A DNA stretch of 64,000 nt from Rhizobium sp. EC-SD404 (GTDB lineage Bacteria > Pseudomonadota > Alphaproteobacteria > Rhizobiales > Rhizobiaceae). The stretch covers positions 998,001 to 1,062,000 of the forward strand of contig NZ_LR701459.1 of NCBI RefSeq assembly GCF_902498825.1, in the 5' to 3' direction. The notes under the pieces are model-generated. The model saw only the letters and a program-made list of their open reading frames with translations, ran no database searches and was not told the origin of the DNA. Below are positions 48,741-58,242 of this stretch, in pieces (position 1 is the stretch's first letter; each line of letters begins with the position of its first letter). Made by a program: the position numbers and the translations under genes.

Positions 48741-49642
48741 GCATCGTCAACGAGCCATCAGCGATGACGCTGGAAATGCGGCGTCGGACCTCCGAGCCGA
48801 CGGTCGCCGTCGCGTTCGGTGGCGGCGGCGCGCGCGGAATTGCGCATATCCATGTCGTCGAGGCGTTGAACGATCTCGACATTCAGCCTGTCGCGATTTC
48901 CGGCGCATCGATCGGCGCAATCATCGGTTCGGCCATGGCGTCGGGCATGCGGGGCCGCGAGATCAGCGAGTTCGCGCTCGCAACCGTCGGCAACTGGTCG
49001 GAAGTGGCGAGCCGGCTGTGGAAGATGCGTCCTCAGACGATCAGCGAGATGTTCCGCCGCAAGCGCGGCCAGTTCGGCCAGTTCGATATCGAACGCATCC
49101 TGCACGGCTTCCTGCCGCAGGCGATCCCTCAGGATTTCGCCGACCTTCAGATCCCGACGAAGATCGTCGTGACCGACTATTACGCCCAATGCGAGCGGAT
49201 CTGCGACACCGGCGATCTCTACAATGCGCTCGGTGCCTCGGCTGCCATACCGGCCGTCTTCCGCCCCGTCATTCGCGGCGGCCGTGTGCTGATCGATGGC
49301 GGGATCTACAATCCCGTGCCTTATGATCATTTGCTGGGTCTGGCTGACATCGTCATCGCCATCGACGTCGCGGGCGGACCTTGCGGCAACGAGGCGCGCA
49401 TTCCGACCCGCATGGATGCGATTTTCGGCGCCAACCAGCTGATGATGCAGTCGATCATTGCGATGAAGCTGAAGGCATGCCCGCCGGACATTTTCCTGCG
49501 GCCCGACGTCAGCCGTTTCCGCGTGCTCGATTTCCCGAGGGTGGCGGAGATTCTTGCCGCTTCGGCGCCGGTGCGCGATCAGCTGAAATTCGCGCTGGAC
49601 GAGGCTTTCGAGCAGCATGCGAAGGCCCACCGCGGCCATTGA
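48737..49642 (+). CDS. Patatin-like phospholipase
   Basis: This 301-residue protein has the patatin catalytic dyad. The oxyanion loop is AFGGGGARGIAHI, the nucleophile Ser is in ISGASIGAIIGSAM (G-x-S-x-G as GASIG), and the Asp is in LIDGGIYNPVP. These hydrolases release fatty acids from lipids; the RssA/NTE-like bacterial members are mostly of unknown role. It has no signal peptide, so it is cytoplasmic or membrane-edge. It overlaps rsmD by four bases and converges with the VOC gene. Confidence 0.92.
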   Translation: MSIVNEPSAMTLEMRRRTSEPTVAVAFGGGGARGIAHIHVVEALNDLDIQPVAISGASIGAIIGSAMASGMRGREISEFALATVGNWSEVASRLWKMRPQTISEMFRRKRGQFGQFDIERILHGFLPQAIPQDFADLQIPTKIVVTDYYAQCERICDTGDLYNALGASAAIPAVFRPVIRGGRVLIDGGIYNPVPYDHLLGLADIVIAIDVAGGPCGNEARIPTRMDAIFGANQLMMQSIIAMKLKACPPDIFLRPDVSRFRVLDFPRVAEILAASAPVRDQLKFALDEAFEQHAKAHRGH

Positions 49643-49663
49643 TCGCGGAAGGCCAGGACGGCC

Positions 49664-50089
49664 TCAAGCGGCGAACACGGCGTCCATGTCGGCGAAGCCC
49701 TTGAATTCCAGCGCGTTGCCGGACGGATCGCGGATGAACAGCGTCGCCTGTTCGCCCGGTTGGCCCTCAAAGCGGATCTGTGGCTCCAGGATCCAGTCGA
49801 TCCCGTCCGCGTCCTTCAGACGCTCGGCCAGCGCGCGCCACTCGTCCATGGTCAGGACGGCGCCGAAATGCGGGATGGGCACTGCCTTGCCGTCGACCGT
49901 TCCACTGCCTTCCGCACCGGTGTCGCGCGCTGATGGACGCACATGGCCGGACATCTGATGACCGAAGAGATCGAAATCGATCCATGTCTCCGATTCCCGG
50001 CCGATCGCGCAGCCGAGCACGTCGCGATAGAAGCTGCGCGTCTCTTCGATGTCGCGGATCGGAAAGGCGAGATGAAAGGGCCCGGCCAT
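49664..50089 (-). CDS. VOC-family (glyoxalase/dioxygenase-like) protein
   Basis: This 141-residue cytoplasmic protein has the vicinal oxygen chelate fold: two repeats beginning with FHLAFPIRDIEETRSFYRDVLGCAIGRES and ILEPQIRFEGQPGEQATLFIRDPSGNALEFKGF (read in parts). Likely metal ligands are His3 of the start region, His in SGHVRPS or in PIPHFGAVL, and Glu in LEFKGF. The reaction is unknown. GGAGAGCATCC precedes the ATG. It is divergent from pmbA by 198 bp. Confidence 0.88.
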   Translation of the reverse strand: MAGPFHLAFPIRDIEETRSFYRDVLGCAIGRESETWIDFDLFGHQMSGHVRPSARDTGAEGSGTVDGKAVPIPHFGAVLTMDEWRALAERLKDADGIDWILEPQIRFEGQPGEQATLFIRDPSGNALEFKGFADMDAVFAA

Positions 50090-50201
50090 GGATGCTCTCC
50101 TCGAGATGAAAAACCGACGGCCTGTCTATGCGGTTCGTGACGCGTTGAACAGGGCGCACGCGGCTTGATGCGCTGCAGCAGGCGCAATACATGAGGGGGT
50201 A

Positions 50202-50222
50202 GGCGGTCTGACGTCGACCGCC
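50202..50222. repeat. Inverted repeat in the pmbA leader
   Basis: GGCGGTC and GACCGCC are perfect 7-bp arms around TGACGTC. It lies 65-86 bases upstream of pmbA and may be an operator or hairpin. Confidence 0.45.
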
Positions 50223-50287
50223 CATCTCGTCCGCAAAGTCTTGCCGCACCGAAGATGCCGGGACGGCACAACGCTTCAGGAGTTTCG

Positions 50288-51625
50288 ATGATCGATACGA
50301 GCGCGCTGGAAAAGGAAGCCGCGAGGCTCGTCGAGCTTGCCAAGAGCGCCGGAGCCGATGCGGCGGACGCGGTCGTTGCGCGCGGGCGCTCCAAGTCGGT
50401 CTCGGTGAGGCTCGGCAAGGTCGAAGGCACGAATGCCGCCGAAAGCGACGATTTCTCCCTTCGGGTCTTTGTCGGCAAAAAGGTCGCCAGCGTATCCGCC
50501 GGCCCCGGCGCGGATCTGGCAGAACTTGCCGAGCGCGCGGTCGCCATGGCCCGCGTGTCACCGGAAGATGCCTATGCAGGCCTCGCCGATCCTGAAAATC
50601 TCGCCCATGAGATCATCGACCTCGACCGCTTCGATCCGACGGATATTTCGGCGAGCGAATTGACCGAAGCGGCCCTGGCCGCGGAGGCGGCGGCGTTGGC
50701 GGTGGACGGCGTCAGCAATTCCTCAGGTGCGGGTGCATCGGCCGGCATGGGCGGAATGGTGCTCGTCACGTCGCACGGATTTTCCGGTTCCTTCATGGCC
50801 ACGCGCTTCGGCCGTTCGGTCAGCGTCATCGCCGGCGAAGGCACAAAGATGGAGCGCGATTACGATTTCGACAGCCGGCTCTTCGCCGCCGAACTCGACA
50901 GTCCCGAACTCATCGGGAAGCGGGCCGGCGAGCGCACGGTCCGACGCGTGGCGCCGCGCCAGGCAGAGACCGGTCGCAACATCACCGTTGTCTTCGATCC
51001 GCGGGTTGCACGGGGCTTCGTCGGCCACGTGGCCAGCGCGATCAATGGCGCGTCGGTTGCGCGAAAGACGAGCTTCCTGCGCGACAAGATGGGCAAGCAG
51101 GTGATGAAGGCCGGCATCATGATCACCGACGATCCGTTGATCCATCGCGGCCCCGCGTCCCAGCCATTCGATGGCGAAGGCGTGCGCGGTGCGAGGATGA
51201 CGATGATCGACGATGGCGTTCTGGCAAACTGGTTCCTCTCCAGCTCGACGGCGCGCGAACTCGGCCTGAAGACCAACGGGCGCGGTGTTCGCAGCGGCAG
51301 CAACGTCAATCCGGGCTCGACCAACCTTGCGCTCGAGCCGGGAGACATGTCGCCGGAAGATATGATCCGTCAGATCGGCACCGGTTTCTACGTCACCGAA
51401 CTGATCGGGCATGGTGTCGACATGCTCACCGGCGAATACAGCCGCGGCGCCAGCGGCTTCTGGATCGAGAACGGTGAGATTGCCTATCCCGTCGCCGAAG
51501 TTACCATCGCCTCGAACTTGAAAGACATGTTCATGCGGCTGACGCCCGCCAACGACATCGACCGCAAGTTCGGGACCGCCGCTCCAACAATTGCAATCGC
51601 AGGAATGACGCTTGCCGGCCGATAA
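50288..51625 (+). CDS. pmbA: TldD/PmbA-family metalloprotease subunit
   Basis: This 445-residue protein is of the TldE (PmbA) type, the non-metal partner of the TldD/TldE protease that matures peptides such as microcins and breaks down unfolded peptides. VSVRLGKVEGTNAAESDDFSLRVFVGKKVA (read in parts) and FSGSFMATRFGRSVSVIAGEG are typical, as are TNGRGVRSGSNVNPGSTNLALEPG and GVDMLTGEYSRGASGFWIENGEI. The HExxxH motif of TldD is absent, as expected. CAGGAGTTTCG precedes the ATG at 50288. TldD is not in the window. cysQ overlaps its end. Confidence 0.92.
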   Translation: MIDTSALEKEAARLVELAKSAGADAADAVVARGRSKSVSVRLGKVEGTNAAESDDFSLRVFVGKKVASVSAGPGADLAELAERAVAMARVSPEDAYAGLADPENLAHEIIDLDRFDPTDISASELTEAALAAEAAALAVDGVSNSSGAGASAGMGGMVLVTSHGFSGSFMATRFGRSVSVIAGEGTKMERDYDFDSRLFAAELDSPELIGKRAGERTVRRVAPRQAETGRNITVVFDPRVARGFVGHVASAINGASVARKTSFLRDKMGKQVMKAGIMITDDPLIHRGPASQPFDGEGVRGARMTMIDDGVLANWFLSSSTARELGLKTNGRGVRSGSNVNPGSTNLALEPGDMSPEDMIRQIGTGFYVTELIGHGVDMLTGEYSRGASGFWIENGEIAYPVAEVTIASNLKDMFMRLTPANDIDRKFGTAAPTIAIAGMTLAGR

Positions 51626-52442
51626 TGCCCGCGAAGCCGCCTCTTGGACGGCCGATCTCGACCTGATCCTCGGTGCAGCCGAGGAGGCGGGACGCATTGC
51701 CATGCGCCATTTCCGCAATGCTCCGGACGTCTGGTACAAGAACGGCGGAACCTCGCCGGTGTCGGCGGCGGACATGGCGGTCGACAGCTTCCTGAAGGAT
51801 GCACTGCTTGGAGCCCGGCCCGACTATGGCTGGCTTTCCGAAGAAACGGTGGATGCCGCGGACCGGCTGACGCATCGTGACGTGTTCGTCGTCGACCCGA
51901 TCGACGGCACGCGCGCCTTCATCGAAGGCATGGACACCTGGTGCGTGTCCATCGCGATCGTGTCCGACGGCAGTCCCGTGGCGGGTGTTCTCGTCGCACC
52001 AGCGCTGGCGGAGACATTTTCGGCCTCGCAGATCGGCCAGGCGCAGAAGAATGGTCAAGTGCTCTCCGTCCCGCCGATTGATGCCAGCCAGCCATTGCGG
52101 TTCGCCGCGCCCAAGCCGCTGGTCGAAGGCCTTTCCGAACGCCTCGGCCGGGATGTGACGCGCATGCCGCATATTCCGTCGCTCGCCTATCGGCTGGCCA
52201 TGGTGGCCGACGGCCGGCTCGACGCGACGCTCGTCAGTGCCAAAGCGCGCGACTGGGACATCGCTGCCGCAGATCTCATTCTATCGCGTGTCGGCGGTCA
52301 GGTGATGACGCTTTCGGCCGAAACGATCGCCTATAACCGAGCCGAGACCGACCATGGTATCCTCGTCGCAGGCCAGGCAGCACTCATGCCGGGGCTTGCG
52401 CATGCTGTGGCTGCGCTCCACGCGCCGGCTGCCGAGCATTGA
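51612..52442 (+). CDS. cysQ: 3'(2'),5'-bisphosphate nucleotidase, inositol-monophosphatase family
   Basis: This 276-residue enzyme probably hydrolyses PAP made during sulfate assimilation, using Mg2+. The family motifs are GGTSPVSAADMAVDSFL (metal loop), WLSEETVDAADRLTHRDVFVVDPIDGTRAFIEG (containing the catalytic DPIDGT) and the late AKARDWDIAAADLIL (WD motif). The start is TTG at 51612, overlapping pmbA by 14 bases with AGGAATG upstream. Exact substrate (PAP, inositol phosphate or fructose bisphosphate) cannot be proven from sequence. Confidence 0.9.
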   Translation: MPADNAREAASWTADLDLILGAAEEAGRIAMRHFRNAPDVWYKNGGTSPVSAADMAVDSFLKDALLGARPDYGWLSEETVDAADRLTHRDVFVVDPIDGTRAFIEGMDTWCVSIAIVSDGSPVAGVLVAPALAETFSASQIGQAQKNGQVLSVPPIDASQPLRFAAPKPLVEGLSERLGRDVTRMPHIPSLAYRLAMVADGRLDATLVSAKARDWDIAAADLILSRVGGQVMTLSAETIAYNRAETDHGILVAGQAALMPGLAHAVAALHAPAAEH

Positions 52443-52502
52443 CCTTTCCGGCGAATTGTCCGAAACCGCTTTGGATTTCCGATCTATCGAAGGAACCGCC
52501 CT

Positions 52503-52763
52503 ATGTCTGAAGCAGGACAGAAACAGCTTCTCCACCTGGTTTTCGGCGGCGAACTCGCCACGTTGAAGGAAGTGAAGTTCCGCGATCTCGACAAGCTCGA
52601 CATCGTCGGCATCTTCCCCGACTACCAGTCGGCGCTGGCCGCCTGGAAGTCGAAGGCGCAGCTGACGGTCGACAACGCCCACATGCGCTATTTCATCGTG
52701 CACATGCACCGTATGCTCGATCCGGAGACTGACATCGTCACCGCGGTCAAATCGACGATCTGA
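52503..52763 (+). CDS. DUF4170 small protein
   Basis: This 86-residue cytoplasmic protein matches DUF4170: QLLHLVFGGELATLKEVKFRDLDKLDIVGIFPDYQSALAAWKSKAQLTVDNAHMRYFIVHMHRML (read in parts). It has no known function but is often found between cysQ and the lipid A genes in Hyphomicrobiales, as here. A weak ribosome site (AAGGAA) lies upstream. The acyltransferase gene begins 10 bp after its stop. Confidence 0.88.
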   Translation: MSEAGQKQLLHLVFGGELATLKEVKFRDLDKLDIVGIFPDYQSALAAWKSKAQLTVDNAHMRYFIVHMHRMLDPETDIVTAVKSTI

Positions 52764-52773
52764 AGCAGCCACC

Positions 52774-53553
52774 TTGCCGGTTCCCGACAATCAGCGCCTG
52801 GACCCTGCCGTCTCTTCCGGGAACGGCAGGCGGGTGACGCCGCCTGAACGAAGGCTCGGTCGCCGGATACTCTCCTCACCGGCCTTCCAGGCGATTGCCG
52901 CACGCCTTTTGCACGGCGTCTTGTGGTTCATCTACAAGACCAACCGTCCGGTGGCGTCTTCCCAAGATCTCGCGGGGATCGCGAAAAGCGACGGCCCGCT
53001 GATCATCGCACTCTGGCACGGGCAGCAATCGCTGGTTCAGTTCACGCGTCCTGAAAATGAGAAGGTTGCGAGCCTCGTTTCCCGCAGTGTCGATGCGGAA
53101 ATCAACGCGCGGGTAATCCTCCTTGCCGGCAATGAAGTGGTGCGCGGCTCCGGCGGTCGCGAGCGCGAAGCGGCAAGCCGCAAGGGCGGAGCCCAGGCGT
53201 TGATCGCGTTGCGGAATGCGCTGAGGCGAGGGCGGCATGTGGTCATGATCGCCGATATTTCGAAAGGCGCGCCGCGCCAGGCCGGTGACGGCGTCGTGCG
53301 GCTCGCCAAAGTCAGCGGTCGGCCGATCGTGCCGCTGGCGCTGGCGACGAGCCGCTATCACGTGGTCGACAAGGCGTGGGACAAGATGACCATAAATCTG
53401 CCGTTCGGGCGGCGTTGTCTGCGAATCGGCGCGCCTATCCATGTGGGGCCGGATGCCAGTCCGGACGAGTTGGAGGCCGCGCGCCAGAAAGTGACGGCCG
53501 AATTGAACCGGGTGACGGCGGCGGCTTACGAAGCGGCGGAGGCAGGCAGATGA
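52774..53553 (+). CDS. Lysophospholipid acyltransferase-family protein (DUF374)
   Basis: This 259-residue protein matches DUF374, a branch of the lysophospholipid acyltransferases, with LLHGVLWFIYKTNRPV, the LIIALWHGQQSLVQFTRP region containing a HxxxxD-like pattern as HGQQS, and the long helix GGAQALIALRNALRRGRHVVMIADISKGAPRQAGDGVVRLAKVSGRPIVPLALATS (read in parts). It probably adds an acyl chain in envelope lipid or lipid A synthesis. The start is uncertain: TTG at 52774 keeps the full frame; a GTG 20 codons later is possible. It overlaps waaA by four bases. Confidence 0.87.
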   Translation: MPVPDNQRLDPAVSSGNGRRVTPPERRLGRRILSSPAFQAIAARLLHGVLWFIYKTNRPVASSQDLAGIAKSDGPLIIALWHGQQSLVQFTRPENEKVASLVSRSVDAEINARVILLAGNEVVRGSGGREREAASRKGGAQALIALRNALRRGRHVVMIADISKGAPRQAGDGVVRLAKVSGRPIVPLALATSRYHVVDKAWDKMTINLPFGRRCLRIGAPIHVGPDASPDELEAARQKVTAELNRVTAAAYEAAEAGR

Positions 53554-54875
53554 GCGGAGGTTGGGCACGTGTCGTGCTGACCGGTTATCGCCTCGCCGGT
53601 GCAGCCGTTTACCCCTTCATTGGCGGTTATATTTCCATGCGAGCCGCGCGTGGCAAGGAAGAGCGTTCGCGCCGACGGGAACGCTACGGCTACGCCAGCG
53701 CGCCCCGTCCGGAGGGTCCGCTCGTCTGGTTCCATGCGGCGAGCGTCGGCGAGACCATGGCGGTCATTCCGCTCATCGAAGCGGTCGCCGAGCGCGGTAT
53801 CTCCATCGTTCTGACGACCGGCACGGTCACCTCCGCCACCATCGCGCGCGACCGGCTCGATCCGTCGATCCATCACCAATATGTGCCGCTCGACCTGCGC
53901 CCGGCCATTCGCCGTTTTCTCGACCATTGGCGGCCCGACGTGGCGATCTTCGCCGAGTCCGAGATCTGGCCGATGACGATCCTTGAGCTTGGCGCGCGCC
54001 GGATCCCGCAGATCCTCGTCAATGGCCGGCTGTCCGACAAATCCTTCGAGCGCTGGAAGCGCCGCAGTTCGCTTGCCGAAGCGCTGTTCGAGCACTTCTC
54101 CCACGTAATCGCGCGCACCGACATCGATGCAGAACGGTTCCGGCAGCTTGGAGCGCGGCCCGTCACCATCTCGGGCAATCTCAAGGTCGATACGAACGCT
54201 CCGCCCTACGATCCCGATGAACTGGCCGAGGTGCAGGCGCAGGTCGGCGATCGAGCGACCTGGGCGGCGATCTCGACCTTTGACGGCGAGGAGGCACTTG
54301 CTGCAGATGCCCACGAATTCGTTCGTCCCCATGTCGGCGCACTGACGATCATTGTGCCGCGGCACCCGGAACGGGGCGACGCGGTGGAGGCGATGCTTGT
54401 TCAGCGCGGCCTCAAGGTTGCCCGCCGGTCGCGCGGCGATGTCATCGACGCGACAACCGATGTGTTCCTCGGCGACACGATCGGCGAGATGGGTCTTTAT
54501 CTCCGCCTGACGGAAGTCGTCTTCGTCGGACGCTCGTTGACGGGTGAAGGTGGGCAGAATCCGCTCGAGCCGGCCATGCTGGGCGCGGCCGTTCTGTCCG
54601 GTCGCAACGTGCAGAATTTCCGCGAAACCTATCAGAAGCTTTTGAAGAATGGCGGCGGCCGCATCGTTCGCGACGGCGACATGCTGTCCAAGGCCGTGCA
54701 TTATCTTCTGACCAACGACAAGGTCCGCCAGGACATGATCAAGGCCGGCCAGCGGACGGTCCATGACATGCGCGGCGCGCTCGCCCTGACGATCCGGGCG
54801 CTGGAACCCTATATCAGCCCGCTCGCCGTGAAGGCGCGGCTGCAGACCTATGAGATGGAACGACAAGAGGAGTGA
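53550..54875 (+). CDS. waaA: 3-deoxy-D-manno-octulosonic acid transferase
   Basis: This 441-residue inner-membrane enzyme adds Kdo to lipid A precursor. An N-terminal membrane helix is followed by a GT30 two-domain glycosyltransferase: WFHAASVGETMAVIPLIEAV, ESEIWPMTILELGARRIPQILVNGRLSDKSFERW (read in parts), and the C-terminal VFLGDTIGEMGLYLRLTEVVFVGRSLTGEGGQNPLEPA with the Glu/Gly nucleotide-sugar pieces. ATG at 53550 overlaps the upstream stop and follows GGAGG. lpxK follows 6 bp later, so acyltransferase, waaA and lpxK are one operon. Confidence 0.95.
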   Translation: MSGGWARVVLTGYRLAGAAVYPFIGGYISMRAARGKEERSRRRERYGYASAPRPEGPLVWFHAASVGETMAVIPLIEAVAERGISIVLTTGTVTSATIARDRLDPSIHHQYVPLDLRPAIRRFLDHWRPDVAIFAESEIWPMTILELGARRIPQILVNGRLSDKSFERWKRRSSLAEALFEHFSHVIARTDIDAERFRQLGARPVTISGNLKVDTNAPPYDPDELAEVQAQVGDRATWAAISTFDGEEALAADAHEFVRPHVGALTIIVPRHPERGDAVEAMLVQRGLKVARRSRGDVIDATTDVFLGDTIGEMGLYLRLTEVVFVGRSLTGEGGQNPLEPAMLGAAVLSGRNVQNFRETYQKLLKNGGGRIVRDGDMLSKAVHYLLTNDKVRQDMIKAGQRTVHDMRGALALTIRALEPYISPLAVKARLQTYEMERQEE

Positions 54876-54881
54876 CGGACC

Positions 54882-55919
54882 ATGGTCAGCGAGGCACCTC
54901 CCTTCTGGTGGAATGACGCGGATTGGCGTGCCAAGGGCCTCGCTCCGGTCGCTTGGGCCTATGGCTCCATCGCGCGGCGTATCATGGACCGCCGCCAGCG
55001 CCTGAGGCTGCCGGTCCCGGTCATCTGCGTCGGCAATTTCACCGTCGGCGGTGCCGGCAAGACGCCGACGGCCATGGCGCTCGCGAAAGCCGCCGTCGCC
55101 AAGGGTCGTAAACCCGGCATCCTGTCGCGCGGCTATGGCGGCTCGATGGACGGCCCGGTTCTGGTCGATCCGCACCATCACCGCGCCAAGGATGTCGGCG
55201 ACGAGCCGATGCTTCTCGCAAAGCACGCGCCGACCGTGATCGCCAGGGATCGACGCCGCGGCGCCGAGATGCTGATCGCAAGCGGCGTCGACATGATCAT
55301 CATGGATGACGGCTTCCAGAGCGCGCAGATCGAGAACGATTATGCGCTGCTGGTGATCGATGCCGGCCGTGGTCTCGGCAACGGACATGTCATTCCTGCC
55401 GGACCGGTGCGCGCGCCCGTGATCGATCAGCTGCGCCATGCGACGGCGCTTTTGACCGTCGGTTCGGGTGCTGCCGCCTCCGACATGGTGCGGAGGGCCT
55501 CACGGGCCGGCAAGCCGATCCATCAGGCGCGCATCGTGCCGCGCGAACCGAGCCGGTTCAGCAGCCAGCGCGTCTTCGCCTATGCCGGGATCGGCGATCC
55601 GCATCGCTTCTTCCGCTCGCTGGAAGAGGCCGGCGCCGAGATCGTGCGCAAGCGCTCCTTCGGCGATCACCATCCCTTCACCGATGAGGAAATGCGCGAT
55701 CTGATCGCGGACGCCGACAAGGATGATCTGCAACTGGTGGCGACGGAAAAGGACGTGACCCGGCTCAAGGGCCACCATGGTCTCGCCGAAGAGCTCCTCT
55801 CCAGGACCGACGCGCTCGTGATCGACATGGTGTTCGATCAGCCGGGCGTTCCGGCATCCATCGTGGAAAAGGCGATCGCGACCTTCAAGGACAAGCGTCT
55901 GTCGGCGCCGTTCGGCTGA
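54882..55919 (+). CDS. lpxK: Tetraacyldisaccharide 4'-kinase
   Basis: This 345-residue inner-membrane kinase phosphorylates the 4' position of the lipid A disaccharide. After a short membrane-associated N-terminus, the Walker A loop GNFTVGGAGKT is at residues 51-61. LSRGYGGSMDGPVLV and DMIIMDDGFQSAQIENDYALLVIDAGRGLGNGHVIPAGPVR (read in parts) are the other LpxK hallmarks, the DDGFQ piece including the catalytic pair. GAGGAG precedes the ATG. It converges with the DUF2093 gene. Confidence 0.95.
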   Translation: MVSEAPPFWWNDADWRAKGLAPVAWAYGSIARRIMDRRQRLRLPVPVICVGNFTVGGAGKTPTAMALAKAAVAKGRKPGILSRGYGGSMDGPVLVDPHHHRAKDVGDEPMLLAKHAPTVIARDRRRGAEMLIASGVDMIIMDDGFQSAQIENDYALLVIDAGRGLGNGHVIPAGPVRAPVIDQLRHATALLTVGSGAAASDMVRRASRAGKPIHQARIVPREPSRFSSQRVFAYAGIGDPHRFFRSLEEAGAEIVRKRSFGDHHPFTDEEMRDLIADADKDDLQLVATEKDVTRLKGHHGLAEELLSRTDALVIDMVFDQPGVPASIVEKAIATFKDKRLSAPFG

Positions 55920-55935
55920 AAAGCGAGCGGCCGGA

Positions 55936-56157
55936 TCAGGCGGGCAGGGTGCCTGCGCGTTTTTCGGCCTCGAAGGACGCGATGACGTCGACATAGGCTT
56001 CCTGGCGCGCAACGCTCCAGTATTTCAGTTCGTCGATCGGAATTTGCTGGCCCGTGATGGCGCACAGCACATAGGTGCCTGGCACGACGACCTGAAAGTC
56101 GCCATCGAGATAGCGCAGCTTTGCGGGCCTGGCGCCCGCGCCCTCGAAGCGGTTCAT
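55936..56157 (-). CDS. DUF2093 small protein
   Basis: This 73-residue protein matches DUF2093: LRYLDGDFQVVVPGTYVLCAITGQQIPIDELKYWSVARQEAYVDVIASFEAEKR (read in parts). No function is known; it contains one Cys in the CAITG loop, where the usual family form also carries it. ATG at 56157 was chosen; the open frame extends 57 codons upstream without family likeness. The gene lies 136 bp downstream of mutL on the same strand, and its end nearly meets lpxK. Confidence 0.82.
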   Translation of the reverse strand: MNRFEGAGARPAKLRYLDGDFQVVVPGTYVLCAITGQQIPIDELKYWSVARQEAYVDVIASFEAEKRAGTLPA

Positions 56158-56293
56158 CACGTTCTGGCTTCCTGCTTTCGACCTGTCGATGACCGGATAT
56201 AGCAAGCCCGAGGAGCGGCGCACAACCGTCCTTTGCCCGCGTCCCTGTCTTCCGCCCCTGGCGATGGCTGGCTCCTCGGTCCGGACTGTTATT

Positions 56294-58126
56294 TCAGCTT
56301 CGCCCGAACAGCCGCTCGATGTCGGCAAGCTTGAGTTCGATATAGGTCGGCCGGCCGTGATTGCACTGCCCCGAGCCCGGTGTCGCCTCCATCTGCCGCA
56401 GCAGCGCGTTCATCTCTTCGGGCCGCAGGACCCGGCCGGACCTGACCGAGCCATAGCAGGCCATCGTCGCCGCCACATGGTCGAGGCGTGCGGCAAGGCC
56501 GTTGGCGTCGTCCCATTCTGCAATTTCATCCGCAAGGTCGCGGACCAGCGCCACGGCATCGATCTCGCCAAGCATTGCCGGCGTTTCGCGAATGGCGATG
56601 GCGCCCGGCCCGAAGCGCTCGATGCCGAGCCCGAGTTTCGCCAAATCGTCGGCATGCTGGATCAGCCTGTCGCAATCCTCTTCGGGAAGATCGACGATCT
56701 CGGGGATGAGCAGGCCTTGGGAAGCGAGCGGCGTGTCGCCGGCGAGCAGCGTCTTGCGGAAGGCTTCGAAGACCAGCCGTTCATGCGCGGCATGCTGGTC
56801 GACGATGACGAGGCCATCGGCAGTCTGCGACACGATGTAGTTCGCATGCACCTGGGCCCGGGCCGCGCCAAGCCGATGGTCCGCCCCGTTCGGTGAAGCC
56901 GTTATGGGTGCGGATGGCCGAGCGGAGGGCATGGAAATGGCGTCGAACGGCGCTTGCTCGCCCGCTGAGAAACCCTGGGGCGGCGCGCTGGCAAGCGGCC
57001 GGCAGGGCGAGTGGGCGACATCGTAGCCGGTGGCGGCGGCAGTGGGCCGATAGCCATAGGCACCGGAATGCCCGTTTGTCGAACGCGCACCCATCGAGAA
57101 AGAGGCTGCCATCGATCGTGCCGCGACGGTGGAGGCGCGGTCGCCTTCCATGGCAAGCGCTTCGCGGATCGCGCCGACGATCAGTCCGCGCACGAGCCCC
57201 GGATCGCGGAAGCGCACGTCGGATTTCGCCGGATGGACATTGACGTCGACGAGAGCCGGATCGAGCGCGATAGACAACACCGCAACCGGATGGCGGCCGC
57301 GCGGGACGGTCTCCGCATAGGCGCCGCGCAGGGCGGACGCGACGAGCCGGTCCTGCACGGGCCGTCCGTTCACGAAGGCATATTGGTGAAGCGCGTTGCC
57401 GCGGTTGAACGTCGGCACACCCGCATGGCCGGACAGTTCCACGCCTTCGCGCCATGCATCGAGCGCAATGGCGTTCTCGGTGAAATCCTTGCCGAGGATC
57501 TGGGCGATGCGCGCCAGCCGGTCTTCGCCGGTTGCGGGAAAATCGAGCGTGGTCCGGTCGGTGCCGCTCAACAGAAAGCGCACATGCGGGAAGGCAAGCG
57601 CCATGCGGCGGACGACTTCGGTGATCGTGCTGGCTTCCGCGCGCTCCGATTTCATGAATTTCAGTCGCGCCGGTGTCGCGAAGAAGAGATCGCGCACTTC
57701 CACGATGGTGCCGCGGTTGGCGGCGGCGGGCCGGGCCTCGCAATGGCGCCCGCCTTCAACGACGATCTCGTGACCCATGTCGGCATCAGTCATCCGGCTC
57801 GTTATCCTGAGCCTCGCGACCGAACCGATCGAGGGCAGGGCCTCGCCGCGAAAGCCGAGCGTGCGAATATCCAAAAGGTCGTTCGTAATCTTCGACGTGC
57901 AGTGCCGGCGAACAGCCAGCGCCAGATCGTCCGGCGTCATGCCGGAGCCATTGTCGGTCACGCGGATCAGCGTCTTGCCACCGCCCGCCGTCGCGATCTC
58001 GACGCGGGTCGCGCCGGCATCGACGGCATTCTCGATCAGTTCCTTCACGACACTGGCCGGCCGTTCGACGACTTCGCCGGCGGCGATCTGGTTGATCAGC
58101 GTTTCGGATAGTTGGTGGATGGCCAT
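56294..58126 (-). CDS. mutL: DNA mismatch repair protein MutL
   Basis: This 610-residue protein couples mismatch recognition by MutS to strand removal. The N-terminal GHKL ATPase has [31 protein letters not shown] and [12 protein letters not shown]. The linker is disordered. The C-terminal domain holds [12 protein letters not shown] at residues 443-454, which fits the endonuclease metal motif DQHA(X)2E(X)4E. This MutL therefore probably nicks DNA itself, so the cell need not have MutH. It is divergent from the metal transporter operon by 150 bp. mutS is not in the window. Confidence 0.96.
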   Translation of the reverse strand: MAIHQLSETLINQIAAGEVVERPASVVKELIENAVDAGATRVEIATAGGGKTLIRVTDNGSGMTPDDLALAVRRHCTSKITNDLLDIRTLGFRGEALPSIGSVARLRITSRMTDADMGHEIVVEGGRHCEARPAAANRGTIVEVRDLFFATPARLKFMKSERAEASTITEVVRRMALAFPHVRFLLSGTDRTTLDFPATGEDRLARIAQILGKDFTENAIALDAWREGVELSGHAGVPTFNRGNALHQYAFVNGRPVQDRLVASALRGAYAETVPRGRHPVAVLSIALDPALVDVNVHPAKSDVRFRDPGLVRGLIVGAIREALAMEGDRASTVAARSMAASFSMGARSTNGHSGAYGYRPTAAATGYDVAHSPCRPLASAPPQGFSAGEQAPFDAISMPSARPSAPITASPNGADHRLGAARAQVHANYIVSQTADGLVIVDQHAAHERLVFEAFRKTLLAGDTPLASQGLLIPEIVDLPEEDCDRLIQHADDLAKLGLGIERFGPGAIAIRETPAMLGEIDAVALVRDLADEIAEWDDANGLAARLDHVAATMACYGSVRSGRVLRPEEMNALLRQMEATPGSGQCNHGRPTYIELKLADIERLFGRS

Positions 58127-58196
58127 GGCGCATTCTCGCGGATTCGACTGCGCGGCGGAAGCTCTGCGCAGAGGCTATCCCGCGCGATCATCGCTA

Positions 58197-58242
58197 TTGC
58201 AAATCATTCGCAATTGACAGTGTCGAGGCAAGTCCCTACCTT
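58197..58242 (+). promoter_or_regulatory. Putative metal-responsive operator and promoter of the ABC transporter
   Basis: TTGCAAAT-C-ATTCGCAA (58197-58213) is a 17-bp palindrome with one mismatch, abutting TTGACA (58214-58219), the exact -35. TACCTT follows after 17 bases. A second TTACAA...TTGCAA pair lies at 58241-58262. It resembles Mur (manganese) boxes of rhizobia more than Zur boxes. Confidence 0.55.
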
